Assembly (NCBI GenBank): GCA_000729835.1
Contig: JFHB01000264.1
Span: forward strand, 1 to 38,531
DNA: 38,531 bases
Origin: Atkinsonella hypoxylon
Taxonomy: Eukaryota; Ascomycota; Sordariomycetes; Hypocreales; Clavicipitaceae
Reading direction: 5' to 3'
Below the pieces are notes generated by a model. That model was not told the DNA's origin. It saw nothing but the letters and a program-made list of their open reading frames with translations, and ran no database searches. A program made the position numbers and the translations under genes. Shown piece by piece: positions 1 through 9,900 of this stretch (the first letter of the stretch is position 1; every line of letters begins with the position of its first letter).

Positions 1-1320
1 AGCATTACTACACTATTAAGTAGCTTTATATTAACTATAACTTATTCTTTTCTTTCTTTTAGAGTTTTAATCTACACTATAAAGGCTAAGTAGGCTATAG
101 CTACTAAGTTATCTAAATATAATATCTTTCTACTTAAATATAGCTTATTATAAACCTTATTTAGTTTAGCTTTATCTTTAGCTTCTAGTAGGTAGATTTA
201 AATAGGTTTTAGCTGCTTCTACTATCTATCTACTAGATTTACTCTTATATACTAGTCTTTAGGTATAGAAATAATACCTCTATTATAATAAATATTATAT
301 TTATCTATTAAGTTAATAAGCTTAGTTATAACATTTAGGTTTAAGTTTTCTACCTTAACCTTATATTTATTATAAATATATAGTATATTCTTAAGATAAG
401 AGATTCTATATATAGAGATACTATTATTAACTTTCTTAGGGTTAAATTTAATATTATTACTTTCTTTCTATAACTTATAATCTTCTATAGGCAATAAACT
501 ATTATTAAGTGTAATATCCTTAGAAAAATATATATATAAATTAAATAGGTTTATAATTATATAGTTAGCCTTAAGCTCTTTATTATACTAAAGATAAGCA
601 ACCTTTTAATTTTTCTAGATTATAATAAATTTATCTAAATAGTTATAAGCTACTATTTATTCCTAGTTAGTTATACTAAGTAATATATTTAGAATAAAGT
701 TAGATTTTAAGTATATATAGTAGGTAGTAGCCTTCTTATTAGCTAGTACCTCCTTCTATTTAACTAAAATATACTTCTATAATTTTAGTGGAATTATTAT
801 AGCTTATACTGCTGTTATATTCTAATATAGAATCTTTAAAATTAGCTAGAAAATACCTATTTCTATAACTATATTATAAATAAACCTAATAGTAGCTTTA
901 GAGCAGATAAAATTAATTTTAACACTATAATTATAGAGAAAGGTTAAACCTAGAAGAAGCTTTAGTCTTAAGTTACTTATTATATTAACTATAACTATAA
1001 AATAGCTAGTTATAGGTACACTATATATAGATCTAAGAATATAGAAGTTAAATGTAGCTATCTTAGAGATATAAAAGGATAATTACACTTTAGTAACTAG
1101 TTTTAGCTCTATTTTTACCTATTTTATATTCTAACTAAACTAAGTTAACTATACTTTATTAACTAGCACTAAAGAGGTTCTAGTATCTAAGTAGATCTAA
1201 TATAATAGTTCTTTATTATAGAATTAAATAGAAATCTTTAGAAAGGAATTTAACTTTAAAATGCTAGATTTAATAAGCTATAGCCTTATAACTACTTTAA
1301 CTACTTACTTTATCTAGATT
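1..1320 (-). pseudogene. Pol remnant: retropepsin and start of RT (Gypsy-like)
   Basis: On the minus strand the catalytic triplet of an aspartic protease lies at 1187-1179 in the context LDTRTSLVLVN. It reads DTR where the family has DTG, a G to A change typical of RIP. About 75 codons later comes LKLLLGLTFL, resembling the hydrophobic ILIGxDxL segment of fungal retropepsins. In the same frame, from about 179 to the window edge, KLNKVYNKLYLSRKIF followed by SKRKKRIS resembles the RT N-terminus of fungal Gypsy elements (FDxLHxQGRMxW ... GRKGRVVVDIRGLN). The rest of RT lies outside the window. There are many in-frame stops. Confidence 0.5.
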
Positions 1321-1399
1321 CTCTATAAATTCTTTTAGTTTACCTTTATTTAAACCTTTTTTTTTACTTTTTTTTACTTTTAGTAAAATAGGTTTTAAT

Positions 1400-3751
1400 A
1401 AAGTTAGATTTTAGGCTAATTAGTAGTTCCTTAGTATTAACTATTTTCTCTTCTTTTATTAGCTAATATTTATAGCTTTTAAGGTACTTCTTATAGTCTT
1501 TTTAGTTAGATTTATCTTTAAACGTTATTATATAGGTATATTCCTTATTATTCTATAGTAGGCTTTATTATTAAAAACATTAAGGCTGCTAAAAATATTA
1601 TAGCTTTAGCTAATAATTCTAGCTAGCCTCTAAATTCTAGTTCTATTAAGGCTAAAGCTATTGCTCTCTTAGTAGCTAATTCCTTTAGTTTTATAGTAAA
1701 TACTAAGGATAATTATTTTAGTAATTTTTATAGAATAGAGGTTAGAACTAAAATTAACTATTGCTTTTATTTTAGTTTACTTAGTTACTTTAAGCTACTT
1801 TATTGTTTTTAAAGTTCTTACTATTAGATTTACTTTAAGTATAATAAGTATTAATACTTTTTTTATAGTTTTTTAATTTTTATTATTTTCCTAAATCCTT
1901 AAGGCATTTTTATAGATTCTTAACTTTATTATTTACTATAGTAATATATATAGATCTTAGGTTTTTTACTATTAAAATTAAGTATAGCTATTATAATTCT
2001 AGGTATAGCTTATAATAGAGTCTTAAAAGAAGCTAAAGATTAGTAGTTTTACTATTTATATAAATATATTAAAATACTCTAGAGGTAAATTCCCTAAATA
2101 ATTTTTCTTTAATTATATTTTACTCTATAAACTTAGCTAAATCTAGCTATATTATTGCATTCTAGATCTATATACTAAATTCTTTATAAATAGTAGTATA
2201 AATAGAGTTTAAACTGCTAAAAATAGCTGTTTTTTTATAGTAATCTAGATACTACTTATACTATATTAATATATTCCCTTTAAAGAGAGTTTAAAGCTTA
2301 ATGTAAATAGCTTCTTAGGCATTAATTACACTATAGCTATAGTAGTCTTTAATAGCTTAAATCTATAGCTCTATATTATAGAAAATAGTGTACTTTCCTT
2401 TATATAAAATTAACTTATAGATATTTTTATTATTAAAGGGTTTAAAGTAACTAATATTAGTAATTTTCTATATAGAATCTATTTATTCTTTAGAGGTTTA
2501 GAACTATATATTGCTTTAGTTATTCTATTTCTAATGTAGATTTAGCCTTTTATTTACTAGATTTAGCTAAAGATTATTGTTTTTAATATAGTATAGTACT
2601 TATTAATTTATATACTAATATTTAAAGTTACTAAATACTTAATCTTAGTCTTTTTTAGTATCTTAGCTCTTTTTAGCTTTACTATTATAGTATTACTCTA
2701 ATAGATTCTTTAGAAATTATAGTAGCTTTTATTTTTTTAGAAAAGTACTAAAGTGTTTAAAGTATCTCTATATTATATAGTTTCCTTTACCTAAAGGTTG
2801 CTTTTAACCTTACTTTTAGTTTTAGTTATCTTTTAGGGGTAAGTAAGAATTAAAAGCTCTTTATCTATAATTCTTAAGCTAAAAGCCTTATTAAGTATAG
2901 TATTATTTATTATATCTATTTTAAGGCTTAAGTATAGTCTTTATCTTTTAAGCTAAGTATTATTACTTTACTTAAAGAGTAGCAATTTTATTGTTTAATT
3001 CTCTCTATAATTTATTAATTTTATTAATTAATTCTCCCTTAATTCTACTAATTTACCTACTAATTTCTATAGAAAAACCTATAAGCTATTTTAGTAAGAG
3101 GTTCTTTTTTTTAAGTAGTTTTACTACTTTCTTTACTTTATACTTTAGCTTAAGAGTATAAAACCTTTAGTAGGCCTATAAAAGCAGTAAGATTTTAGCT
3201 AGTTCTTTAATTAGTAAGTTTTTCTTAGTAGTTTAAGGTATATCTAATAGATCTAGGTCTTTAGTAAGTAGTATAAATCTAGATCTTTATACTTACTTTT
3301 CTTTAATATTCTAGGTAGAACTAGCATTAGCTTTATAGATAGTGTCTCTTAAGCTATTAAATCTAGATAATCTAGCTTTAGCTTTTCCTTTTAGTATTAC
3401 TATTAGAGAATCTATAAGAAGTTTAGTAGATTTAGCCTTATTAATAATTCTATTAATCTACCTTTATATCTACTATACTATAGAAGTGTTAATAGTATTT
3501 TAGTAAGAAGGTAGTTCTACTAGCTTAAGTTAGTTATATAATTTAAGCTATTTATTAATAAATTTATAGTAAGTAAAATAAAGTAGTAAGCTTCTTTTCT
3601 CTTAAGGTATAAAATCCCTTTTTTAAATCTAGAAATCTAGATTTTAGTAGTAAAATTTATAGAATTAATATATAGTTTTAAGTTCTTTATTAATAAAAGA
3701 AATATAATTTCTTTTACTAAGCTCTTTCTAAAGTTGCTCTATTTTAAACAT
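1400..3751 (-). pseudogene. Gag-like frame of the Gypsy-like element, degraded
   Basis: An ATG at 3751-3749 opens a minus-strand frame that starts MFKIEQL and runs as a lysine-, leucine- and glutamine-rich sequence with frequent stops at likely CAA, CAG or TGG codons. Its position between the LTR and the protease suggests Gag. I saw no clear CCHC zinc knuckle, though RIP commonly turns Cys and His codons into Tyr, so absence is weak evidence. The frame is not in phase with the protease downstream (ATG to catalytic Asp is not a multiple of three), which could mean programmed frameshifting or an indel. The lower boundary is approximate. Confidence 0.4.
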
Positions 3752-3813
3752 TATAATTTTAGCTTTTTAAGCTTAAGGAGAGTTAGTAACAATTAGAAGC
3801 AATTACTACTACT

Positions 3814-4056
3814 TATTACAGTAAAATCTAATATAGGTTTATTAGAAGTAACAATAGATTATTAGATTTAATAGGTTATATAATAAATCGTAAGAGAAGT
3901 TATAAAAGCTTCTGTAAGGAGCATCTAGAAATAGTGTTCTAGTAAATAATTGTTAATTGTTCAATCTAACTACCTAAGTGTTGCTTCTAACTACTTATAC
4001 ATAATTGCGGTTACGTGCACTAGTGACCTGCGGGTCTGTAGGATTATCCCGTAACA
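3814..4056 (-). repeat. Putative 5' LTR of the Gypsy-like element
   Basis: The outer end is clear: TGTTACGGG on the minus strand from 4056, followed by a GC-richer stretch unlike the rest of this element. The inner end is uncertain. A plausible one is TACTGTAATA near 3814, whose last TA could be a mutated CA, giving about 243 bp. Without the 3' LTR in the window the end cannot be fixed, and no primer-binding site was recognised. Confidence 0.4.
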
Positions 4057-5348
4057 CTAAAGCACTATTTAACAGGGGGCACTCTCCTTAGAAATCAGCT
4101 ATTTCTAGCTAATAGAAGCTGCTGTAGGCTTCTAAATCCCAAAAAGCATAGTTTCTTTCTACAGCTTAAGGGGCAAGAGACCCCTAGAGTGTGTAAAAAC
4201 TACGCTAATCTCTCTTATATGGGATTTAGTAGTTATAATAGCAATTATAATACTAGTTATCCTATAGAGGTTTAAATCCCTTAACAGCCTAGTTTTAATC
4301 TAGAGGAATATAGCTAAATCAAGGAATTATCTAATTTTAAAGAAGAAGATAATACCAATAACGATACTATAGAGCCATTAGCCCTAGTTCCTAAACGGGC
4401 TCCTAGTTAGATTCCTTCTAATAACAGGGATTTAGAAGGTCTAAATCCTAAGTTGCTGGATATTAGAGGAAATAGCCGTCTAGATCCCTTAAACGAGGCC
4501 TATAGTTCTTAAGAGATTTAGCAAGATAGGGAGCAACAGGAAGCTAGCTCTAATGATAATTCTAGTAGTAATCCTACTGCTTCTTCTTCCTATAAGAAGC
4601 TCCTAGAATTAGCTGCTACTTAGCATGTTAGATTAGGGCATATAGAACTCCCTTTACTAAAGAAGACTGCTTCTATTACTAAAGGTATTCCTAATTTTAC
4701 AAAAATCAAGGAAAAGGATTTTAACTGCCTAGCTTACAACTAAGCTAAAGCTGTTAGAAGACCTAGCAAGTATGCTATTCCTAACCCCCTTAGATATTTA
4801 GATATTATAGAGGGAGATACCGTTAAAATAGAGCCTATACTGCACAATAAGAGGCCTCTAGTTCTTTTTCTAATTAATAGAAAATTACAGTATAAGTAGT
4901 CTTTTAATCTAGCTAATAAAGAGAGTTTTACTCTCTATAGCTATATTAAAGGCTTCTTTAAGGAATTAAAGAACTAGTATAACTGCTACCCTAAACACCT
5001 TTATTTTAATAGTAGTACAGAAATTAATACTAGGTTGCAAACTTAGCTATCTTCTAAGGGTATTTACTTTAGCACCTCTTGCCCCTATATTTATAAATAG
5101 AATAGGCTAATAGAGAGAGCTATAAGGGTACTTCTAGACTATTTGCGTACTACCCTACAGTGGTTACAATTACCTCTATATCTATAGTCTTATATCCTTC
5201 CTGCTATAGTGGATTTAGTTAATACTACTGCGAATAGTACTAAACCACTAAGTCCTAAACAGCTATATCTAGCTGATTTAGAGCCTTCTAAGACCTATAA
5301 GCCTAATTTTACTAAAATAAGGGCTATAGGCTCCTATTGCGAAGTTCT
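4057..5348 (+). pseudogene. Copia-I pol, pre-integrase and integrase part (copy A)
   Basis: The fragment opens at LKHYLTGG, downstream of the protease, and runs through the pre-integrase linker into integrase. The HHCC zinc-binding region is partly kept: His at 4624-4626 and 4639-4641, Cys at 4726-4728, while the last Cys (4735-4737) is TAC, Tyr. The second acidic residue of the DDE triad reads Asn (FNSSTE), but the third, Glu in NRLIER near 5110-5120, survives. Many TAG and TAA codons interrupt the frame. At the right end the frame runs straight into the LTR of copy B. The rest of the gene continues at 13161. Confidence 0.85.
5344..5348. repeat. Target-site duplication of copy B, left (GTTCT)
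   Basis: GTTCT precedes the LTR at 5349 and is repeated at 13161-13165 after the second LTR. In uninterrupted copies the site is a single GTTCT (for example 10020-10024). The 5-bp size is normal for Copia integration. Confidence 0.93.
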
Positions 5349-5403
5349 TGTTAAAAATAAGCTACTCTGTATAGCCTATTTTTATGCCTACTAGTTGCTC
5401 TAT

Positions 5404-5409
5404 CACGTG
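5404..5409. promoter_or_regulatory. CACGTG palindrome (E-box-like) in the U3 region
   Basis: A perfect CACGTG lies 55 bp into the LTR, in the part expected to be U3. Some other LTRs keep CACGTGA and others read TACGTGA or TACGTAA, consistent with CpA mutation of the same site. CACGTG is the core bound by many bHLH factors; that this one was used is only inference. Confidence 0.3.
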
Positions 5410-5713
5410 ACCCTAACTAGGTCTTGTTACGTTGATTTTTGGTAGAGATATCGCTGTTACTAGATGCAAAACATCTAGAATCGACTAAGGCAAAGTTGCC
5501 TAACCTATAGTTAACTTTAACTGCGATTTTCTCTACAACTAGCAATAGTAGAAATTTAAGAAGTATACTATTCAAAAGCTAAGAATTAGGGCTATTTAAT
5601 AGTATAATTATTAGATAAGGTTGCTTATAAGGGTTGCTTGTTATTAGTGGAATTTGTTAAATTATACATATAGGCGTCTCGTTTGTATAGGTGTAAGTCG
5701 ATTTTTTTGTTTT

Positions 5714-5720
5714 TATATAG
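5714..5720 (+). promoter_or_regulatory. TATA-like box of the Copia-I LTR
   Basis: TATATAG follows a T-rich run (GTTTTTATATAG) in the middle of the LTR and is preserved in all LTR copies. The position suits the element promoter at the end of U3. No transcription start can be read from sequence alone. Confidence 0.4.
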
Positions 5721-5959
5721 TAAATCTTTTTGCGGAAATTATAAAGTAGCCTATAAGCCCCTTCTAGCGACTACAGCCTGCTAATATAGTTAGTAGGTCT
5801 ATAAAGGACTAGAAAGATTTAAGATCCTACTCTTACTAACTTGTTCGTTACAGCGCTCTTAATATAAAGATACTACTATTACAGTTATCTATTGCCTCTA
5901 CGTAATCTAGTACTATACACTACAGCTTAATTTAGGCTGCTGCTGCTTCTACTACGTAA

Positions 5960-6015
5960 TAATTGCTAGGAGCAATTACAGGTGCTAAATCTAAGAGACT
6001 ACTACCCTCTTAGAT
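5960..6015 (+). other. Two adjacent hairpins near the LTR 3' end
   Basis: The first has arms TAATTGCT and AGCAATTA with a 3-base loop (5960-5978). The second has arms ATCTAAGAG and CTCTTAGAT around 9 bases (5989-6015), followed by the palindrome TAGATATCTA (6011-6020). Both lie in the probable R-U5 part, so they would be in the genomic RNA just before the primer-binding site. They are kept in most copies; the 702-bp LTR variants have lost part of the second one. Confidence 0.5.
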
Positions 6016-6047
6016 ATCTAGTCCTGTAATCCCTATTATTTTCAATA

Positions 6048-6059
6048 GGTTATAAGCCT
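6048..6059 (+). other. Primer-binding site, half-tRNA initiator Met type (copy B)
   Basis: GGTTATAAGCCT follows the LTR immediately. Allowing for RIP it derives from GGTTATGAGCCC, the complement of the anticodon stem-loop strand of initiator tRNA-Met (its ATG pairs with the CAU anticodon). Copy C keeps GGTTATAAGCCC. Priming from an internal cut of this tRNA is known for Drosophila copia and yeast Ty5. There is no TGG as expected for a tRNA 3' end. Confidence 0.7.
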
Positions 6060-6983
6060 AGAAGACCTATCTGCAAGCTATTAGCCCGCTGAAATCTACT
6101 ATTGTGTACTGTATTACCCACTAGAAGCTATATTAAGACCTGCGCTAGCAGCTATTGCTGCTATTAGTAGCTTGCTGGAAGCTATTAATACCTGCTGCAC
6201 ATACATCGCTAGCCACTATACTAGTGTTTTTATTCTGCCCACCCTGTGCCTCCTGCACTCTATACACCCTGTGTATATACACTTTTAAAGCTATTCTTAA
6301 TAGCTAGGTTCTATTGTTGCGCAACATTAAAATATATATATCTGCACATATTACATTCGCACTGCAAATCGTTTTATTAGGCACTGCCTAATCAATTATT
6401 TCTATTAAGAAATAAGCTTAGCGCTGCACTGCATCGCTTATTGTTGTGCTGTTATCTTGTATATTGTGCACCCTATGCACCTCTATTAGTAGCTATACTA
6501 CAATTTGTAGTGCACGCCTAACAGCTCTTGTTGCAGATATTCCTGTGTTTTCAGTTGTAGAATTAATTTATATAGTAATCCTACTAGTTGGGATTTTAAA
6601 GTAGGAATTAGCTGGATATCCCTAAATTAGCTGTGCCTAGGTCTCCACTGATTTATTAGAACCTAATTAGAGAAGAATCTCCTAAATTTTTTAGCTAAAA
6701 ATAGCTAGGACCTATGTTTTATGCCCCTTACAACCGCTTGTTAATCTAGTCTGCTATACAAATTGTATATACATATAGATCGCGATACAATGCAGCTTTT
6801 AGAGCCTATTATACCTATTACAAAAGAAATTAGAGAAAAATCTTAGTATAATTTCTAAAAATATAGGGCACTTCTAGCCTATATTTAGTAAGAATTATTA
6901 CTGTTATTTACTACTATTTCCACTGTAATTTAGGCTATAATTAGCTATAAAGAGCGTTAAATTAGCTATTAAAACCCTTAAAA
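6048..6983 (+). other. Untranslated leader of copy B (936 bp)
   Basis: No coding frame is recognised between the primer-binding site and gag. The leader is less AT-rich than the coding part, with many GCTGC, TGCAC and GCGCA motifs and short inverted repeats such as GCTAGCAGCTATTGCTGC. It is well conserved among B, C, E and G. It probably holds packaging and dimerisation signals, which is inference from its position. Copies E and G have an extra stretch of about 20 bp, AGAGCAATCTATTA and flanks, near the 3' end that B and C lack. Confidence 0.6.
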
Positions 6984-9900
6984 ATAGCACCAAAAGGAAC
7001 AGGTAAGGGAAAGAGCACAAGCCCTAAACGGGGTAGTGGTTCTAGTACACTAGCTACAGCTGCTGCTACTAGCTTTCCTAGTCCAGCTAGATCCCCCCCT
7101 CAGCCAGTAGATTGCTCTTCTAATAAAGAAGATTATACAGCTAAGAAGGCTCTAAAAGAAGCTAGATTAGCTTCTAAAAGAGTAGTGCAAGTCTATAATG
7201 TTTAAGCTAATCTAAAAGCTTAAATAGATAAGCAATAAGAGACCCTAAATAGATTTATTAGGTATAGTGAAGCAAAATAAAGCCAAAATAAAGGTAATAT
7301 AGCTAATTTACTAAGTAAATTAGATACTATAATTACATCTATAGGTAATCTCTCTATAGGGTCTCCCTTTAAGGTAGTAGATCCTATTACTTCTAAAAGA
7401 GCTTCTAAAGTCTCTTTTAAAGCCCCTAAACCTTCTAGTTCCTCTAATAGTGCTACTTTTCTGCCTGCTTTTAATAAAGGCACTATAAAAGAGTTAAATA
7501 AAAAGGTTTACTCTATTCTAGAGGCTGCTAAGCTAAAAGGCCCTAAAAATTTTAAACAGTAGAAGTAAGCTTTAACTATTTAATTTAAGGCACTAGGATT
7601 TCCTTAATTTATTAATAATTCTAGTATAGCTAGTACATTAGTAGATTTAGAGCAAGCTATTATCCTTATAATTATAAGAGATAGTTGCTAATCTAGACCT
7701 TAAGCTGCTATAAGCTAGCATAAGTCCCCTGTAGATGCCTATAACGTTCTAGTTAGGCAGTATTTGCAGAGTGCTAAAATATAATGTAGTACGCTATATG
7801 CTAGTTATTACAACTTATCGTTTTTGAACTATAAGGGATCTTTAGAGGCCTTTAATGCTAAATTTAATAATTTACTAGCTAGATTACAGCTCTATAGTGT
7901 AGCTATTGATCCTATTGACTAGGTAAATCATTATATTGATGCTTTAAAGAAGACCTTCCCTAGCTAGGCTGAAAGGCAGCGATATTCTATTAGAGCTGCT
8001 AGAGCATAAGGTCTATCTATAAAAATGCTGAATTTACAGTTCCTTATAGCTAACTTATTAGAAGAATAAAGAGATAAAAGCTCCTCTATATCTAAGGCTC
8101 TTAGTTATAAAGCTTCTAATTCTAATAGTTCTAATAATAAGGCTAATTAAGGAAAGAATCCTCCTAATTAGAAGAAGAACTCCGATTCTAATTCTAACGA
8201 TTCTAATGCCTCTAAAGATACAGATAAAGCCTCTAAGAATAAGAAGAAGTAGAAGGGCTGAAGAAGAAGTAACAAAAACTCTAGGAATAAGGATAGAGAA
8301 GCTGCTTTTGCTATAGGTTGTTATAACCTATCTACTAGCAACTAGGATACTATAGAATCTAATAATTCTAGCAGTTCTAGTAGTAATAATTCTTACGATT
8401 TAGATACAGAATCTACTACTAGTGATACTAGTACTACTAGTAATAATACCCCTTCTTTTAATTACTCTAACGGAATAATTAAAAACTCTCTACTATATAA
8501 TATAGGTTCTACCTGTTATATAGTTAACAATAAGGCATTTTTTAGGACTTTTAAGCCTATAAAAAAGGGTAAAACCGCGCCTATTGCTACTAGAGGAGGT
8601 CCTATTTATCCTAAAGAACAGAGAACTGCTGTATTCTAGGTACTAGTTAGTATAAATCCAGCTAAATACAGGCCTTTAGCTCTAAAGGATGCTCTATATT
8701 GCCTAGGTTTAGATACTAACCTAATTAGTGGTCTAAAGCACTATTTAACAGGGGGCACTCTCCTTAGAAATTAGCTATTTCTAGCTGATAGAAGCTGCTG
8801 TAGGCTTCTAAATCCCAAAAAGCATAGTTTCTTCTTACAGCTTAAGGGGCAAGAGACCCCTAGAGTGTGTAAAAACCACGCAAATCTCTCTTATATAGAA
8901 TTTAGTAGTTATAATAGCAATTATAATACTAGTTATGCTATAGAGGTTTAAATCCCTTAACAGCCTAGTTTTAATCCAGAGGAATATAGCTGAATCAAGG
9001 AATTATCTGATTTTAAAGAAGATAATACCAGTAACAATACTATAGAGCTATTAGCCCTAGTTCCTAAACGGGCTCCTAGTTAGATTCCTTCTAATAACGG
9101 GGATTTAGAAGGTCTAAATCCTAAGTTGCTAGATATTAGAGGAAATAGCCGTCTAGATCCCTTAAACGAGGCCTGTGGTTCTTAAGAGATCTAGCAAGAT
9201 AGAGAGCAACAGGAAGCTAGCTCTAATAATAATTCTAGTAGTATAAATCCTACTGCTTCTTCTTCCTATAAGAAGCTCCTAGAATTAGCTGCTACTTAGT
9301 ATATTAGATTAGGGCATATAGGACTCCCTTTACTAAAGAAGACTGCTTCTATTACTAAAGGTATTCCTAATTTTACAAAAATCAAGGAAAAGGATTTTAA
9401 CTGCCTAGCTTGCAACTAAGCTAAAGCTGTTAGAAGACCTAGCAAGTATACTATTCCTAACCCCCCTAGATGTTTAGATATTATAGAGGGAGATACCGTT
9501 AAAATAGAGCCTATACTGCACAATAAGAGGCCTCTAGTTCTTTTTCTAATTAATAGAAAATTACAGTATAAGTAGTCTTTTAATCTAGCTAATAAAGAGG
9601 GTTCTACTCTCTATAGCTGTATTAAAGGCTTCTTTAAGGAATTAAAGAACCAGTATAACTGCTACCCTAAACACCTTTATTTTAATAGTAGTACAGAAAT
9701 CGATACTAGGTTGCAAGCTTAGCTATCTTCTAAGGGTATTTACTTTAGCACCTCTTACCCCTATATTTACAAACAAAATAGGCTAATAAAGAGAGCTATA
9801 AGGGTACTTCTAGACCGTTTGCGTGCTACCCTACAGTAGTTATAATTACCTCTATATCTATAGTCTTATATCCTTCCTGCTATAGTGGATTTAGTTAATA

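Larger units (their letters stand above)
1..4056 (-). mobile_element. Ty3/Gypsy-like retrotransposon, 5' part only
   Basis: The element reads on the minus strand. It begins at 4056 with TGTTACGGGATAATCC, a typical LTR start, directly abutting the interrupted Copia-I pol at 4057. Further along the minus strand lie a gag-like frame, an aspartic protease remnant and the start of a reverse transcriptase, so gag-PR-RT order is kept. The rest of RT, RNase H, integrase and the 3' LTR lie beyond the left edge. The expected 5-bp target duplication would begin CTAAA at 4057; its partner is outside the window. Assignment to Ty3/Gypsy rests on the protease and the RT N-terminal motif and is moderately sure. 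Confidence 0.6.
5349..6047 (+). repeat. 5' LTR of copy B (699 bp)
   Basis: It starts TGTTAAAAATAAGC and ends TTTTCAATA, where the final TA is probably a mutated CA. Its sister is 12462-13160. Diagnostic features are CAAAACATC in the first 150 bp, AACTTGTTCG and ATCTAGTACT near the 3' end; these separate it from the 694-bp and 702-bp LTR variants elsewhere in the window. It contains a TATA-like box and two hairpins listed separately. Confidence 0.95.

Noticed and set aside
1..4056. LINE (Tad-like), Starship captain or telomere-associated helicase as identity of the left region
   Set aside because: The TGTTACGGG LTR-like start, a DTx retropepsin motif and an RT N-terminus in the same frame favour an LTR element; no tyrosine recombinase or helicase motifs were seen.
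5209..5394. A 61-codon plus-strand frame
   Set aside because: It is the copy A integrase frame running by chance into the LTR of copy B; the natural continuation is at 13161.
7220..7483. Minus-strand open frames in the gag region (also 32555-32815)
   Set aside because: They are antisense shadows of Gag at the same place in copies B and G, with no independent domain or start context.
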